Source: Streptomyces sulphureus DSM 40104 (lineage in GTDB: Bacteria; Actinomycetota; Actinomycetes; Streptomycetales; Streptomycetaceae). Taken from it: a stretch of 64,000 bases of DNA. A program made the position numbers and the translations under genes. This document shows positions 24,526 to 33,301 of the stretch, piece by piece. The notes below the pieces were generated by a model. The model was given only the letters and a program-made list of their open reading frames with translations, made no database searches and was not told the DNA's origin. The stretch lies in the NCBI RefSeq assembly GCF_000381025.1, contig NZ_KB905815.1, positions 355,789 through 419,788 on the forward strand, given 5' to 3'. The stretch's first letter is position 1; the number at the start of each line of letters is the position of its first letter.

Positions 24526-25881
24526 TCACCGCACCGAGCCCTCCCGCTCGTCCCGCGCCGCCGGCCACACCGCGGGGTCGGGCTCCCACCGGAGCCGCAG
24601 CTCCCCTCCCTCCAGCGCGGCCCCGACGACGCGGCACCTGCGCAACGCCGACGGCAGCGACAGCACCCGGCGGTAGGGACCGACGGTGACGGCGAGCTCG
24701 TCACCTCGGCGCACCAGCCCCAACTCGCCCCGCTCGGCGCCCGGCAGAGCGAGGCGCCAGACGAGGTGGCCCTCCTCATCCAGCCGGTCGTCCAAGGCGC
24801 CACGCGGCCCGAGCCCCTCCGGCGGATACGCCTCGCCCGCACGGGGGCCGGGGAGCACGGCGCCGGACGGCAGCAGGGAGGCCAACTGCGCGGCGCCGGA
24901 CGGCTCTTCGCCGAGGTGCGGCAGCTCGTGGACCGGCACCCGGCCCTCCGCGCACCCGGCAGCGATCCGCTCCAGTGCGCCGCGCTGCCGCCCGGCCAGC
25001 AGCTCCAGCCATCCGCCCCCGCCGGACGCCGCGTCCGAACCGGCCCCGGGCACGAGGCGGTTGGCGAGGACGCCGTCGACCCGCAGCCCTTGGAGCCCGG
25101 CGCCCGCCCGCGCCAGCCGGAGCGTCTCGGCGGCGTCCTCGCCCGGCTCGACGACAAACCGCAGCACGGTGCCGCTCGACTCCACCACCCGCTGTACCGC
25201 CGCGAGCCCCCGCTCCCACTCGGCGGCGGCCTCGTAGAGCCAGGGCCCGGGCATCGGCACCCCGGCGAGCTGCGCGAGCACCGGGCGCAGCGCGCGCGCC
25301 GCCTGCCGCTCCGGGGGCAGCAGCCGCCGCAGGTAGCGTCGCAACTGGCCGGGCAGTGCGAGAAGTTGGAGGGCCCTCGGCGCCTCGGGGAGGTCCACGA
25401 CGACGGTGTCCCAGCGGCATCCGCGTGCCGCGGACTCCCCGCACCCCTCGGCATGCACCGCGCGCAGCGCGTACAGCAGCGAGAGGGCGCCGGCGCCCGG
25501 GAGTTCGGTGAGTTCGTCCTCGTCCATCGGGGAGGCGCCGAGCATCTCCAACGCCTGCCTGCCCCGCTGCTGCCAGCCGACGGCGCGGGAGCGGAACTCG
25601 GCGGCCGAGTCGATGCGCGCGCGCCACAGCCCTGGCGCCTCGGCGACCCGGTGGCAGGCGGGCCCCGTGTCGTCCTCCGCTTCGGGGGCGGGGTCGGGCT
25701 CCCCCGCGACGGGCCCGAGGAGGCGGGCGAGGAGCGCCTCGGGCTCGGCGCTCAGCAGGAGGGTGCGCGCGCCCCGCGCCGCCACCGCGCACGCCGTGGC
25801 CGCGGCGGCCGTGGTGCGTCCGGCCCCGCCGGCGCCGGAGACGAGCACGGTGTGGGGCGCGTCCTCGCCGTACGCCCGCAC
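24526..25881 (-). CDS. ArsA/Get3-like ATPase homologue with altered P-loop
   Basis: 451 residues from GTG 25881. The N-terminal VLVSGAGGAGRTTAAAATA corresponds to the deviant Walker A motif GKGGVGKTT of ArsA, but both lysines are replaced (A at the first, R22 at the second). The later RWDTVVVDLPEAPRALQLLALP matches the Walker B/switch region (DTAPTGHTLRLL) in altered form, and the C-terminal 90 residues form a small beta domain. Loss of the catalytic lysine suggests weak or no ATP hydrolysis. It starts 8 nt after the SRPBCC gene stop, so the two probably form an operon. Function unknown. Confidence 0.8.
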   Translation of the reverse strand: MRAYGEDAPHTVLVSGAGGAGRTTAAAATACAVAARGARTLLLSAEPEALLARLLGPVAGEPDPAPEAEDDTGPACHRVAEAPGLWRARIDSAAEFRSRAVGWQQRGRQALEMLGASPMDEDELTELPGAGALSLLYALRAVHAEGCGESAARGCRWDTVVVDLPEAPRALQLLALPGQLRRYLRRLLPPERQAARALRPVLAQLAGVPMPGPWLYEAAAEWERGLAAVQRVVESSGTVLRFVVEPGEDAAETLRLARAGAGLQGLRVDGVLANRLVPGAGSDAASGGGGWLELLAGRQRGALERIAAGCAEGRVPVHELPHLGEEPSGAAQLASLLPSGAVLPGPRAGEAYPPEGLGPRGALDDRLDEEGHLVWRLALPGAERGELGLVRRGDELAVTVGPYRRVLSLPSALRRCRVVGAALEGGELRLRWEPDPAVWPAARDEREGSVR

Positions 25882-25888
25882 CCCTGGG

Positions 25889-26359
25889 TCAGCCTTCCGC
25901 GCGCGGCTCGTCGCCGCCCGGATCGCCGGACTCCACCCGCTTCTTCAGGCCGTCGAGCGCACGGTCGATGATGACCTTCTCCGCCTTCCGCTTGATCATG
26001 CCGAGCATGGGGATCTTGACGTCGACGGTGAGTTGGTAGGTGACGTCGGTGGCCCCGCCGGCGACGGGCGCGAGGCGGTACACGCCGTCGAGCGAGCGGA
26101 GCATCTGGGACTTCACGAGGGACCAGTGCACCTCGTGCGGCCCGATCCAGTCGTAGGCCAGGGTGTGCTCGTCCTTGATGGCGCCGGCGTCGAGCAGCAG
26201 CCGGACCTGGAGCGCGCGGCCGTTCTCGTCCTCCTCGACGACCTCGGCCTCCTTCACCTCGCCCGTCCACTCCGGGTAGCGCCGGAAGTCGGAGATCACC
26301 TCCATGACGGCCTCGGGAGCCGCGTCGATGGTGATGTTCGAGCTGGTGTGTTCCGCCAT
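25889..26359 (-). CDS. SRPBCC (polyketide cyclase/START-like) protein
   Basis: 156 residues from ATG 26359 with GGAGGG upstream. SSNITIDAAPEAVMEVISDFRRYPEWTGEV is the typical start of the helix-grip fold, followed by long beta strands around a hydrophobic pocket and the C-terminal helix KAEKVIIDRALDGLKKRVE. These proteins bind lipids or small hydrophobic molecules. In other actinobacteria similar proteins sit next to ArsA-like ATPases, as here; the ligand is unknown. Confidence 0.88.
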   Translation of the reverse strand: MAEHTSSNITIDAAPEAVMEVISDFRRYPEWTGEVKEAEVVEEDENGRALQVRLLLDAGAIKDEHTLAYDWIGPHEVHWSLVKSQMLRSLDGVYRLAPVAGGATDVTYQLTVDVKIPMLGMIKRKAEKVIIDRALDGLKKRVESGDPGGDEPRAEG

Positions 26360-26467
26360 CGCGATGGCCCTCCGATTGCCCCGACAAACCGCTGCGTTCT
26401 GCGCTGGAAGGCTACCGCGCCCTCCGGATGCACCCGGCACGCACCCGGCGGGCGGGGGACGTGCGGC

Positions 26468-27238
26468 TCACCACTCCAGGACCCACGGCGTCCCCGAAGC
26501 GTTGAAGTGGCCGACGTTGACGCACTCCGTCTCGCCTATCCGCATCCTCGGTACCAACGGCTGGTGGACGTGCCCGAAGAGGTGGTAGCGCGGGCGCACC
26601 GTGCGGATCGCCTCCAGCAGCGCGGTGCTGCCGCGCTCGAAGCGGCGGGCGACGGTGTCGTAGCAGAGGTCGGGGACCTCAGGGGGTATGTGCGTGCACA
26701 GCACGTCGACTTCGCCGAGCGCCGCCACCTTCGCCGCGTAGGTCTCGTCGTCGATCTCGTACGGGGTTCGCATCCTCGTGCGCAGGCCGCCGCCGACGAA
26801 ACCGAACCGCAGGCCGCCGATCTCCACCGCCTCGCCGTCGAGGACGGTGGTGCCCTTGTGGGCGTACTCGGGCCAGAGCGCGGGGACGTCGACGTTGCCG
26901 TAGGTGGCGTACGTGGGGGTCGGCAGGGCGGCGAAGAGCTCCGCGTACTGCCTGCGGACGGCCTGCTCGGTGACGGCCGCGCGGTCGACGCTCTTCCAGA
27001 GCTCCGCCGCCAGCTCGTGCGCCTCCGCGAACCGGCGCTCGGTGCGCAGGGCGACGTAGCGGTCCGTCGCCTCCTCGCCGAAGAGGTCGGGGAAGATGCC
27101 CCGGGTGTGGTCGGCGTAGTCGAGGAAGAGGATGAGGTCACCGAGGCACAGCAGCGCTTCGGCCCCCTCGCCCGCGTGCGCGAGCGCCTCGCTGTTTCCG
27201 TGCACGTCGCTGACGACGTGGACCCGGTGGTCTCGCAT
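26468..27238 (-). CDS. Metallophosphoesterase
   Basis: 256 residues from ATG 27238. Calcineurin-like motifs: VVSDVHGNS, LCLGDLILF, TYGNVDVP (GNxD in place of GNHD/E), VLCTHIPPE and FGHVHQPL, supplying the two-metal site. The substrate may be a cyclic nucleotide or phosphoprotein; sequence does not decide. TACCCT lies 6 nt upstream with no ribosome binding site, suggesting a leaderless mRNA. Divergent from the acyl-CoA ligase gene. Confidence 0.88.
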   Translation of the reverse strand: MRDHRVHVVSDVHGNSEALAHAGEGAEALLCLGDLILFLDYADHTRGIFPDLFGEEATDRYVALRTERRFAEAHELAAELWKSVDRAAVTEQAVRRQYAELFAALPTPTYATYGNVDVPALWPEYAHKGTTVLDGEAVEIGGLRFGFVGGGLRTRMRTPYEIDDETYAAKVAALGEVDVLCTHIPPEVPDLCYDTVARRFERGSTALLEAIRTVRPRYHLFGHVHQPLVPRMRIGETECVNVGHFNASGTPWVLEW

Positions 27239-27244
27239 CCGGTC

Positions 27245-27250
27245 AGGGTA
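27245..27250 (-). promoter_or_regulatory. -10 box for the leaderless metallophosphoesterase gene
   Basis: TACCCT on the minus strand ends 6 nt before ATG 27238. Confidence 0.45.
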
Positions 27251-27318
27251 GACGGCCGGCGGGCACCCGTGTAGACCGCGGCCGGCGGCCAACCGGCAGG
27301 CTGCCACCAGCGGTTACT

Positions 27319-27347
27319 TTCCGGTCAAAGGCCGCGTCGACTACCCT
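27319..27347 (+). promoter_or_regulatory. Candidate promoter of the acyl-CoA ligase gene
   Basis: TTCCGG, a 17-nt spacer, then TACCCT. The same -35 hexamer and spacing occur before the ORF at 54145. It gives a leader of about 180 nt. Confidence 0.4.
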
Positions 27348-27414
27348 GTGGGGCATCGGTCCCGCGTGTGTGACCCAAGAGACATCTCCAGGCCACCCCC
27401 TATGCCGTCGGCCA

Positions 27415-27470
27415 TACCCATGGGTAACGTCCCGCCTGACCATTCATCAAGATCACACCGGCGGATCTTG
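27415..27470 (+). promoter_or_regulatory. Palindrome and hairpin in the acyl-CoA ligase leader
   Basis: TACCCATGGGTA (27415-27426) is a perfect 12-bp palindrome. CAAGATC (27448-27454) and GATCTTG (27464-27470) form a 7-bp stem with a 9-nt loop. Both lie between the proposed promoter and the TTG start, suggesting repressor or RNA-level control. Confidence 0.35.
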
Positions 27471-27534
27471 GATCGAGCCGAAGGAGGCCGCCCCCCGACG
27501 GCCCCCTGTCCGGTGCCGACGAGGAGCAGCAGTC

Positions 27535-29340
27535 TTGCGTGAGTCCAGCCTTCCGGCCCTGTACGAGGTCCCCGCTGACGGCAATCTGACGGATCTCATC
27601 CGCCGCAACGCGGCGCAGCATCCGGAAGTCGCCGTCCTTGCGCGCAAGCGCGCGGGGCGCTGGGAGGACGTCACCGCGACCGCCTTCCTCGCCGAGGTGC
27701 GGTCGGCGGCGAAGGGCCTGATGGCGGCGGGCGTTCAGCCGGGCGACCGCATCGGCCTGATGTCCCGCACCCGGTACGAGTGGACGTTGCTGGACTTCGC
27801 CGTCTGGAGCGCGGGCGCCGTCACCGTGCCCGTCTACGAGACGAGTTCGCCCGAGCAGATCGGCTGGATACTCGGCGACTCGGGCGCCGTCGGCATCCTC
27901 GTCGAGACGGAGGCGCACGCACGCTCCGTCGAGTCCGTCCGCGACCGCCTCCCCGAGCTCGCCCACGTCTGGCAGATCGACGCCGAGGACGAGCAGCAGG
28001 GGGCGCTCGCCCGACTCGCCGCCGCAGGCGCGGAGTTCACCGACGAGCAGGTCGACGAGCGCAGCTCGCTGGCGAACGCGGACTCCCCCGCCACCCTCGT
28101 CTACACCTCGGGGACCACGGGGCGCCCCAAGGGCTGCGTGCTGAGCCACCGCAGCTTCTTCGCCGAGTGCGGCAACGTCGTCGAGCGACTCAAACCGATG
28201 TTCCGCACCGGGGAGTCCTCGGTGCTCCTCTTCCTCCCCGTGGCGCACGTCTTCGGCCGGCTCGTCGAGGTCGCCTCCGTGATGGCGCCGATCAAGCTCG
28301 GCCACGTCTCCGACCTCAGGTCGCTCACCGACGAACTCGGCTCCTTCAAGCCGACGATGGTGCTCGGCGTCCCCCGCGTCTTCGAGAAGGTCTACAACGC
28401 GGCGCGCGCCCAGGCCGCCGAGAGCGGCAAGGGCAAGATCTTCGACCGCGCCGCGGCCGTCGCCGCCGAGTACAGCCGCGCGCTCGACGAGCCCGCGGGG
28501 CCCTCGCTCAAACTCCGTCTCCAGCACCGGCTCTTCGACAAGCTCGTCTACGCCAAGCTGCGCTCCGTCCTCGGCGGTCGCGCCACCCACGCCATCTCGG
28601 GCGGCGCCCCGCTCGGCGCGCACCTCGGCCACTTCTTCCGCGGCATCGGCTTCACGGTGCTGGAGGGGTACGGCCTCACCGAGTCCTGCGCCGCCACCGC
28701 CTTCAACCCCTACGACCGCCAGAAGATCGGCACCGTCGGGCAGCCGCTCCCCGGCTCGGTCGTACGGATCGACGACGACGGCGAAGTACTGCTCCACGGC
28801 GAGCACCTCTTCACCGAGTACTGGAACAACCCGCAGGCGTCCAAGGAGGCGCTCTCCGACGGCTGGTTCCACACCGGCGACCTCGGCACGCTCGACTCCG
28901 ACGGCTACCTGTCGATCACGGGCCGGAAGAAGGAGATCCTCGTGACGGCGAGCGGCAAGAACGTCGCGCCCGCGGTGATCGAGGACCGCATCCGCTCGCA
29001 TGCGCTCGTTGCGGAGTGCATGGTCGTCGGGGACGGCCGCCCGTTCGTCGGCGCGCTCCTCACCGTCGACGAGGAGTTCCTCCCGCGGTGGAGCGCCGAG
29101 CACGGCAAGGAGGGGCTGAGCCAGGAGCAGCTTCTCGACGACCCGGACCTCCGCGCGGAGCTCCAGCGCGCCATCGACGACGGCAACGAGGCGGTCTCGC
29201 GCGCCGAGTCGGTCCGCAAGTTCCGTGTGCTGCACACCCAGTTCAGCGAGGAGTCCGGGCACATCACCCCCTCGCTCAAGCTCAAGCGGGGCGTCGTCGC
29301 CAAGGACTTCGCCGACGACATCGAGGCGCTCTACACCTGA
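27535..29340 (+). CDS. Long-chain fatty acid-CoA ligase
   Basis: 601 residues from TTG 27535 (GAGGAG 9 nt upstream), ANL superfamily. LVYTSGTTGRPKGCVLSHR binds ATP, EGYGLTESCA is the A5 motif, GWFHTGDLGTLD holds the ribose-binding Asp, and ITGRKKEILVTASGKNVAP the hinge Lys region. The FAAL/FACL layout with ISGGAPLGAHLGHFFRGIG is typical of AMP-binding acid-CoA ligases of about 600 residues in actinobacteria. It activates fatty acids for degradation or lipid synthesis. The far upstream in-frame ATG would read through the regulatory leader and is rejected. Confidence 0.93.
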   Translation: MRESSLPALYEVPADGNLTDLIRRNAAQHPEVAVLARKRAGRWEDVTATAFLAEVRSAAKGLMAAGVQPGDRIGLMSRTRYEWTLLDFAVWSAGAVTVPVYETSSPEQIGWILGDSGAVGILVETEAHARSVESVRDRLPELAHVWQIDAEDEQQGALARLAAAGAEFTDEQVDERSSLANADSPATLVYTSGTTGRPKGCVLSHRSFFAECGNVVERLKPMFRTGESSVLLFLPVAHVFGRLVEVASVMAPIKLGHVSDLRSLTDELGSFKPTMVLGVPRVFEKVYNAARAQAAESGKGKIFDRAAAVAAEYSRALDEPAGPSLKLRLQHRLFDKLVYAKLRSVLGGRATHAISGGAPLGAHLGHFFRGIGFTVLEGYGLTESCAATAFNPYDRQKIGTVGQPLPGSVVRIDDDGEVLLHGEHLFTEYWNNPQASKEALSDGWFHTGDLGTLDSDGYLSITGRKKEILVTASGKNVAPAVIEDRIRSHALVAECMVVGDGRPFVGALLTVDEEFLPRWSAEHGKEGLSQEQLLDDPDLRAELQRAIDDGNEAVSRAESVRKFRVLHTQFSEESGHITPSLKLKRGVVAKDFADDIEALYT

Positions 29341-29346
29341 GCCCCC

Positions 29347-29381
29347 GCACCGAGCGGGCCCGCGCCCTGCCCGCTCGGTGC
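29347..29381. terminator. Bidirectional terminator between acyl-CoA ligase and glycosyltransferase
   Basis: GCACCGAGCGGGC and GCCCGCTCGGTGC, a perfect 13-bp stem with a 9-nt loop, fill the 47-bp gap between two convergent genes. Confidence 0.85.
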
Positions 29382-29387
29382 GCCGTG

Positions 29388-30530
29388 TCAGAGCAGCTCT
29401 TCGAGGCGCTCGGCGAGCAGGTCCCAGCGCCAGCGCTCCTCGACCCACGCGCGCCCCCGCGCGCCCATGCGCCGCCGCAGCTCCGGGTCCTCGAGGAGCG
29501 TCACGAGCCGCCCTGCCGTCTCCTCCGCGTCGCCGCCGCGCACCACCCAGCCGGTCTCCCCGTCGAGGACGGCGTCGGGCGCGCCGCCCGAATCCCCCGC
29601 CACGACGGGCAGTCCGGTGGCCGACGCCTCCAGATAGACGATGCCGAGACCCTCGACGTCGAGCCCGCCGCGCCGCGTGCGGCACGGCATCGCGAAGACG
29701 TCGCCCGCTCCGAAGTGCGCGGGCAGCTCCTCCCAGGGGACGGCGCCCGTGAACCGCACGGACCCGTGCACCCCGAGCTCCTCGGCGAGCTTCTCCAGCT
29801 CCTTCCGGTACGGGCCCCCGCCGACGACGAGCAGTACCGCGTCCGGCACCTCGGCGAGAACCCGCGGCAGCGCCCGGATCAACGTGTCCTGCCCCTTGCG
29901 CGGGACCAGGCGCGAGACGCAGACCACGACGGGCCTGTCGCTGAGCCCCAGCCCCTCCCGGACCGCCTCGCCCCCGGAGTCCGGGTGGAAGGTCTTCTCG
30001 TCGACCCCGGGCGGCAGTTGGACCATCCTGGAGGCGGCCTCGGGGGTGAGCGCGCGGGCGATCCGCGAGCGGGTGTACTCGCCGAGGTAGGTGAGGGTGT
30101 CGGTCCGCTCGCCGATCCGCCGCAGCAGGGTGCGCGCGCCCGGGAGCTGCGCCCAGCCCGCCTCGTGGCCGTGCGTCGTCGCCACCAGGCGCTCGGCGCC
30201 GGCCCTCCGCAGCCGCGAGGCCATCAGGCCGAGCGGCGCCGCGGCGCCGAACCACACGGAGCGGCACCGGTGTCGGCGGAGCAGATCCTCCGCCGTGCGC
30301 GTCACCCGCGGGGTGGGGAGCAGCATCGTCGAGCGGTCGCGTACGACGGTGAACGGCTGCTCGGCGTCGAAGGCGGCCGTCGCCTCGGCGCCCTCGCGGC
30401 CGCGCTTCCAGGTGGACGCGTAGACGACCACGTCCGACGGGTCCAGGCGCACGGCCATGCTGTGCAGGAACGCCTGGATGCCGCCCGGTCTGGGCGGGAA
30501 GTCGTTGGTGACGATCAGGGTCTTCTCCAT
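29388..30530 (-). CDS. GT4 glycosyltransferase (PimB-like mannosyltransferase)
   Basis: 380 residues from ATG 30530. TLIVTNDFPPRPGGIQAFLHSMA is the start of GT-B enzymes of the PimB type, YASTWKRG and THGHEAGWAQLPGAR follow, LPPGVDEKTFHP and CVSRLVPRKGQDTLIRALP begin the donor domain, and GLGIVYLEASATGLPVVAGDSGGAPDAV is the retaining E-x7-E site. PimB transfers a mannose from GDP-mannose to phosphatidylinositol mannoside at the inner face of the membrane. The neighbouring GT87 gene is a likely partner. Confidence 0.9.
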   Translation of the reverse strand: MEKTLIVTNDFPPRPGGIQAFLHSMAVRLDPSDVVVYASTWKRGREGAEATAAFDAEQPFTVVRDRSTMLLPTPRVTRTAEDLLRRHRCRSVWFGAAAPLGLMASRLRRAGAERLVATTHGHEAGWAQLPGARTLLRRIGERTDTLTYLGEYTRSRIARALTPEAASRMVQLPPGVDEKTFHPDSGGEAVREGLGLSDRPVVVCVSRLVPRKGQDTLIRALPRVLAEVPDAVLLVVGGGPYRKELEKLAEELGVHGSVRFTGAVPWEELPAHFGAGDVFAMPCRTRRGGLDVEGLGIVYLEASATGLPVVAGDSGGAPDAVLDGETGWVVRGGDAEETAGRLVTLLEDPELRRRMGARGRAWVEERWRWDLLAERLEELL

Positions 30531-30703
30531 CGCCGCCGACAGTACCGCGCGCCCCCGCCGGCCGTTCGGGGCATCCGCCCCCTCGGCCCCCGGCACAGCA
30601 GGGGGGCCGATGGCCCGCGGCGGTGGACGCGCGTCATGATGGCCCAGCGCCGCGCCTCGGGCGGCGGGTACGGGCCACGACCAGCGCGATCGACGGGACG
30701 ACC

Positions 30704-32023
30704 ATGGCGGAGGACGAGACGGCAACGACCCCCGGAGCACGCGGAGTCGACCGCTCCGCCGGGTGGGAGCTGCTCGTCTGGACCGGCACGCGCGCGCTGC
30801 TCCTCGCCTGCGTCCTCGGGCTCGTCGCCTTCCCCGGGCTCGACGTCACCACCGACGTCTCGGTGATCTACCGGGAGTGGGCGCACACCCTGGGCAGCGG
30901 CGTCTTCCCGCCCGAGGACGTGACCTGGCAGTACCCGCCGGCCGCCGCGCTCCCGATCCTCGCGCCCGGCCTCCTCGGCTTCCTCGACTACGCGACGGGC
31001 TTCTTCGTCCTCGCCTGCGCCGCCGACGCGGCCGTGCTGCTGATGCTGCTGCGCGCGTCGCGGGGCGGCGGGAGACGGGCCGGGGTGTGGGTCTGGGTGC
31101 TGGGCGTTCCGCTCCTCGGGCCCACCGCGTACGCGCGGTACGATTTGATGGTCACCGCCGTCGCCGTCGCCGCACTGCTCGCCGCCGTGCGCCGGCCGGC
31201 CGTCGCGGGGGCGCTCGCGGGGTTCGGGGCGATGCTCAAGGTGTGGCCGGTGCTCGTGCTGCTGGGGACGCCGCGCGGAGGGCGTACGCGGACGGCGTGG
31301 GGGACGGCCGTCGCCGTCGCGGTCGCGCTCGCCGCGGGGTTCGCGGTGGCGATGCCGGGCGCGTTCGCTTTCCTCACCGCGCAGGGGGAGCGGGGCACCG
31401 AGGTGGAGTCGCTGGGGGCGCTCGTCTTCCATGTGGCGAGGTTCTTCGGCTGGGAGGGGCGCGTCGAACTGAACTACGGGTCCATGGAGTTCCTCGGTCC
31501 TTACGTCCCGCTCGTGAGCACGGCCGCGCTCGTACTGAGCGCCGCCGCCTGCGGGTGGCTGCTGCTGTGGCGGCTGCGCGCCGTCGCCTGGACGCCGGCG
31601 ACGCACGCGGACGCCGCCTTCACCGCCGTGCTCCTCTTCACCACGACCAGCCGTGTGCTGAGCCCGCAGTACATGATCTGGCTCCTCGGGGCCGCCGCCG
31701 TGTGCGCCGGCTTCCGGACGGGCCGGATGCTGCTTCCGGCGTGGCTCGTCGTCGCGGCGACGGCGGTGACGGTGCTGGAGTTCCCCCTCGGATTCGCGTA
31801 CGTGGTGGAGAGCGACCCGGCGGGCGTCGTGCTCCTGGCGGTGCGCAACGGGCTGCTCGTCGCTGCCTCCGTCCTCGCGGCGCGGAGGCTGTGGCGCAGC
31901 ACCGTCACCGAACCGCGGCGCGCGGCGCGTACGGAGGCGGACGGACCCGGCGCGGCGGAGCACGCCGCCGAAGCCCCGGCGGCCGACCGCCGCGCGCAGG
32001 TCCCCTCTCCGACGGAGCCGTAG
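30704..32023 (+). CDS. GT87-family integral membrane mannosyltransferase
   Basis: 439 residues from ATG 30704. About ten membrane helices; the first extracellular loop has DVSVIYREWAHTLGSG and VTWQYPPAAALPI, the acidic and YPP motifs of polyprenyl-phosphate-mannose-dependent GT-C enzymes such as the phosphatidylinositol mannoside transferase PimE. LSPQYMIWLL near the C-terminus is also typical. The last 45 residues are a disordered Ala/Pro tail. Divergent from the PimB-like gene, it may extend the same lipid glycans outside the membrane. No strong ribosome binding site is seen. Confidence 0.85.
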   Translation: MAEDETATTPGARGVDRSAGWELLVWTGTRALLLACVLGLVAFPGLDVTTDVSVIYREWAHTLGSGVFPPEDVTWQYPPAAALPILAPGLLGFLDYATGFFVLACAADAAVLLMLLRASRGGGRRAGVWVWVLGVPLLGPTAYARYDLMVTAVAVAALLAAVRRPAVAGALAGFGAMLKVWPVLVLLGTPRGGRTRTAWGTAVAVAVALAAGFAVAMPGAFAFLTAQGERGTEVESLGALVFHVARFFGWEGRVELNYGSMEFLGPYVPLVSTAALVLSAAACGWLLLWRLRAVAWTPATHADAAFTAVLLFTTTSRVLSPQYMIWLLGAAAVCAGFRTGRMLLPAWLVVAATAVTVLEFPLGFAYVVESDPAGVVLLAVRNGLLVAASVLAARRLWRSTVTEPRRAARTEADGPGAAEHAAEAPAADRRAQVPSPTEP

Positions 32024-32032
32024 ACCACGGGG

Positions 32033-33187
32033 CTACCCGAGGACGCGCGCCACGTACGCCCGCCACTCGGCGGTGAACTTTGCTTCGGAGAGCGCGAGTT
32101 GGTCCTTCAGCGCCCGTCCCGCGCCGTGCCCGGACGCGGCGTGGACGGCGAGGAGGCGCTCCGCGCCGTACCGCTCGGCGAGCAGGCGGCAGGCGAGCCA
32201 GGCGCCTTCGTACGCGTGCGCGAGCGTCTCCGCGCCGGCGTCGAAGCGGAAGTCGGCGTCGGTGGGCAGGCGGTGCGGGGCGCGGCCCTCGCCGACGGCG
32301 CGGGCGAGTTCGGGGGCCGCCGCGCGGGGCGGGGTACCGGCAGCGCGGTGGGCCACCCAGTCGGCGAGGCCCTCGGAGAGCCACATCGGCGTACCCGGGT
32401 GCGTCTCGTCGCGCGCGGCGATGTGCACGGTCTCGTGCGCCACGACGAACTCCCTGCCCCCTTCGCTGAGTTGCCCGTACTCCTCGGGGTTGACGACGAT
32501 GCGGTCGGGCGGCTCCTCCGCGCCTCGTGTCTCGCCCGTCGTCACGGCGGCGACGCCGCGCAGGAGTTCGGGCTCGGAGCCGAGGAGGCGGCCCATCCCG
32601 TCCAGCCCGCTCGGCACTTCGAGGACGACCCGGCGCTGCCACCCGCGCGGCCAGTACCTCTCCGCCTCCGCGACGGCGCGGTCCGCCGCCGCGGCCAGCT
32701 CCCGCAGCTCTGCCGCGGGCCTTCCGACGCCGAGCACGAGGCTGCGCGCGCCCCGCTCCTGGACCACCTCGCCCTGCGTCCAGATGCCGCCGCCCGCGCT
32801 CCCGGCGAGCGCCCAACCGCCCGCCGTGCGGCGGAACTCCAGCCGCTCCACCGTGCGCGAGGCGCCGCCGTCCCAGCCGCGCAGCCGCTGGTGGAGCACG
32901 GCACGGGCGGTGTACCCGCCCCGGCCCGAGGGCGCGGCGTCGACGAGCCGCAGCCGCCAGTCGGTGAGCGGCAGCCGCGTCAGGTTGCGGAAGGCCATCC
33001 GGGGCGTGCTCCTCGCCCCGGGCGCGAAGGTGGCGAGGTAGGCGCGCTCGTCACCTTCGAAGAGGGCCTCCGACTGGCGGTCGAGTACGCGCTGGAGCTG
33101 CCGGAGCGCCACCGTCGGCGGGGAGTCGGCAGCAGCGAACCCCAGGAGTACGGCGAGGACAGCGACGCCGCAGATCAACCTGCGCAC
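32033..33187 (-). CDS. Secreted zinc metalloprotease (HExxH)
   Basis: 384 residues from GTG 33187; GTG 33211 adds eight residues. VRRLICGVAVLAVLLGFAAA is a signal peptide. The active site VAHETVHIAARDE has the HExxH zinc motif and WLSEGLADWVAHRA the third ligand Glu 24-25 residues later, as in gluzincins of the MA clan. The first half resembles a nuclear-transport-factor-like fold (LQRVLDRQSEALFEGDERAYLATF). It is convergent with the GT87 gene. Substrate unknown. Confidence 0.85.
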   Translation of the reverse strand: MRRLICGVAVLAVLLGFAAADSPPTVALRQLQRVLDRQSEALFEGDERAYLATFAPGARSTPRMAFRNLTRLPLTDWRLRLVDAAPSGRGGYTARAVLHQRLRGWDGGASRTVERLEFRRTAGGWALAGSAGGGIWTQGEVVQERGARSLVLGVGRPAAELRELAAAADRAVAEAERYWPRGWQRRVVLEVPSGLDGMGRLLGSEPELLRGVAAVTTGETRGAEEPPDRIVVNPEEYGQLSEGGREFVVAHETVHIAARDETHPGTPMWLSEGLADWVAHRAAGTPPRAAAPELARAVGEGRAPHRLPTDADFRFDAGAETLAHAYEGAWLACRLLAERYGAERLLAVHAASGHGAGRALKDQLALSEAKFTAEWRAYVARVLG

Positions 33188-33301
33188 CCGCGCGTCCGCA
33201 CCTCCGTCCACCCGGCGATCGTACGGGCCTTCGGATGCGTCCCCCGCGCCGCCCTTCCGGGTGTGGGCCGCCGCGCACGGGAGGCTCCGCGCCCTCGCCG
33301 C

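Noticed and set aside
27400-30267. 955-residue open frame on the minus strand opposite the acyl-CoA ligase
   Set aside because: Composition is Arg/Gly/Ala-rich and it covers two genes with clear motifs; a shadow frame of high-GC coding DNA.
27780-30866. 1028-residue plus-strand frame over the ligase and PimB-like genes
   Set aside because: Out-of-frame shadow, Arg/Pro-rich low complexity.
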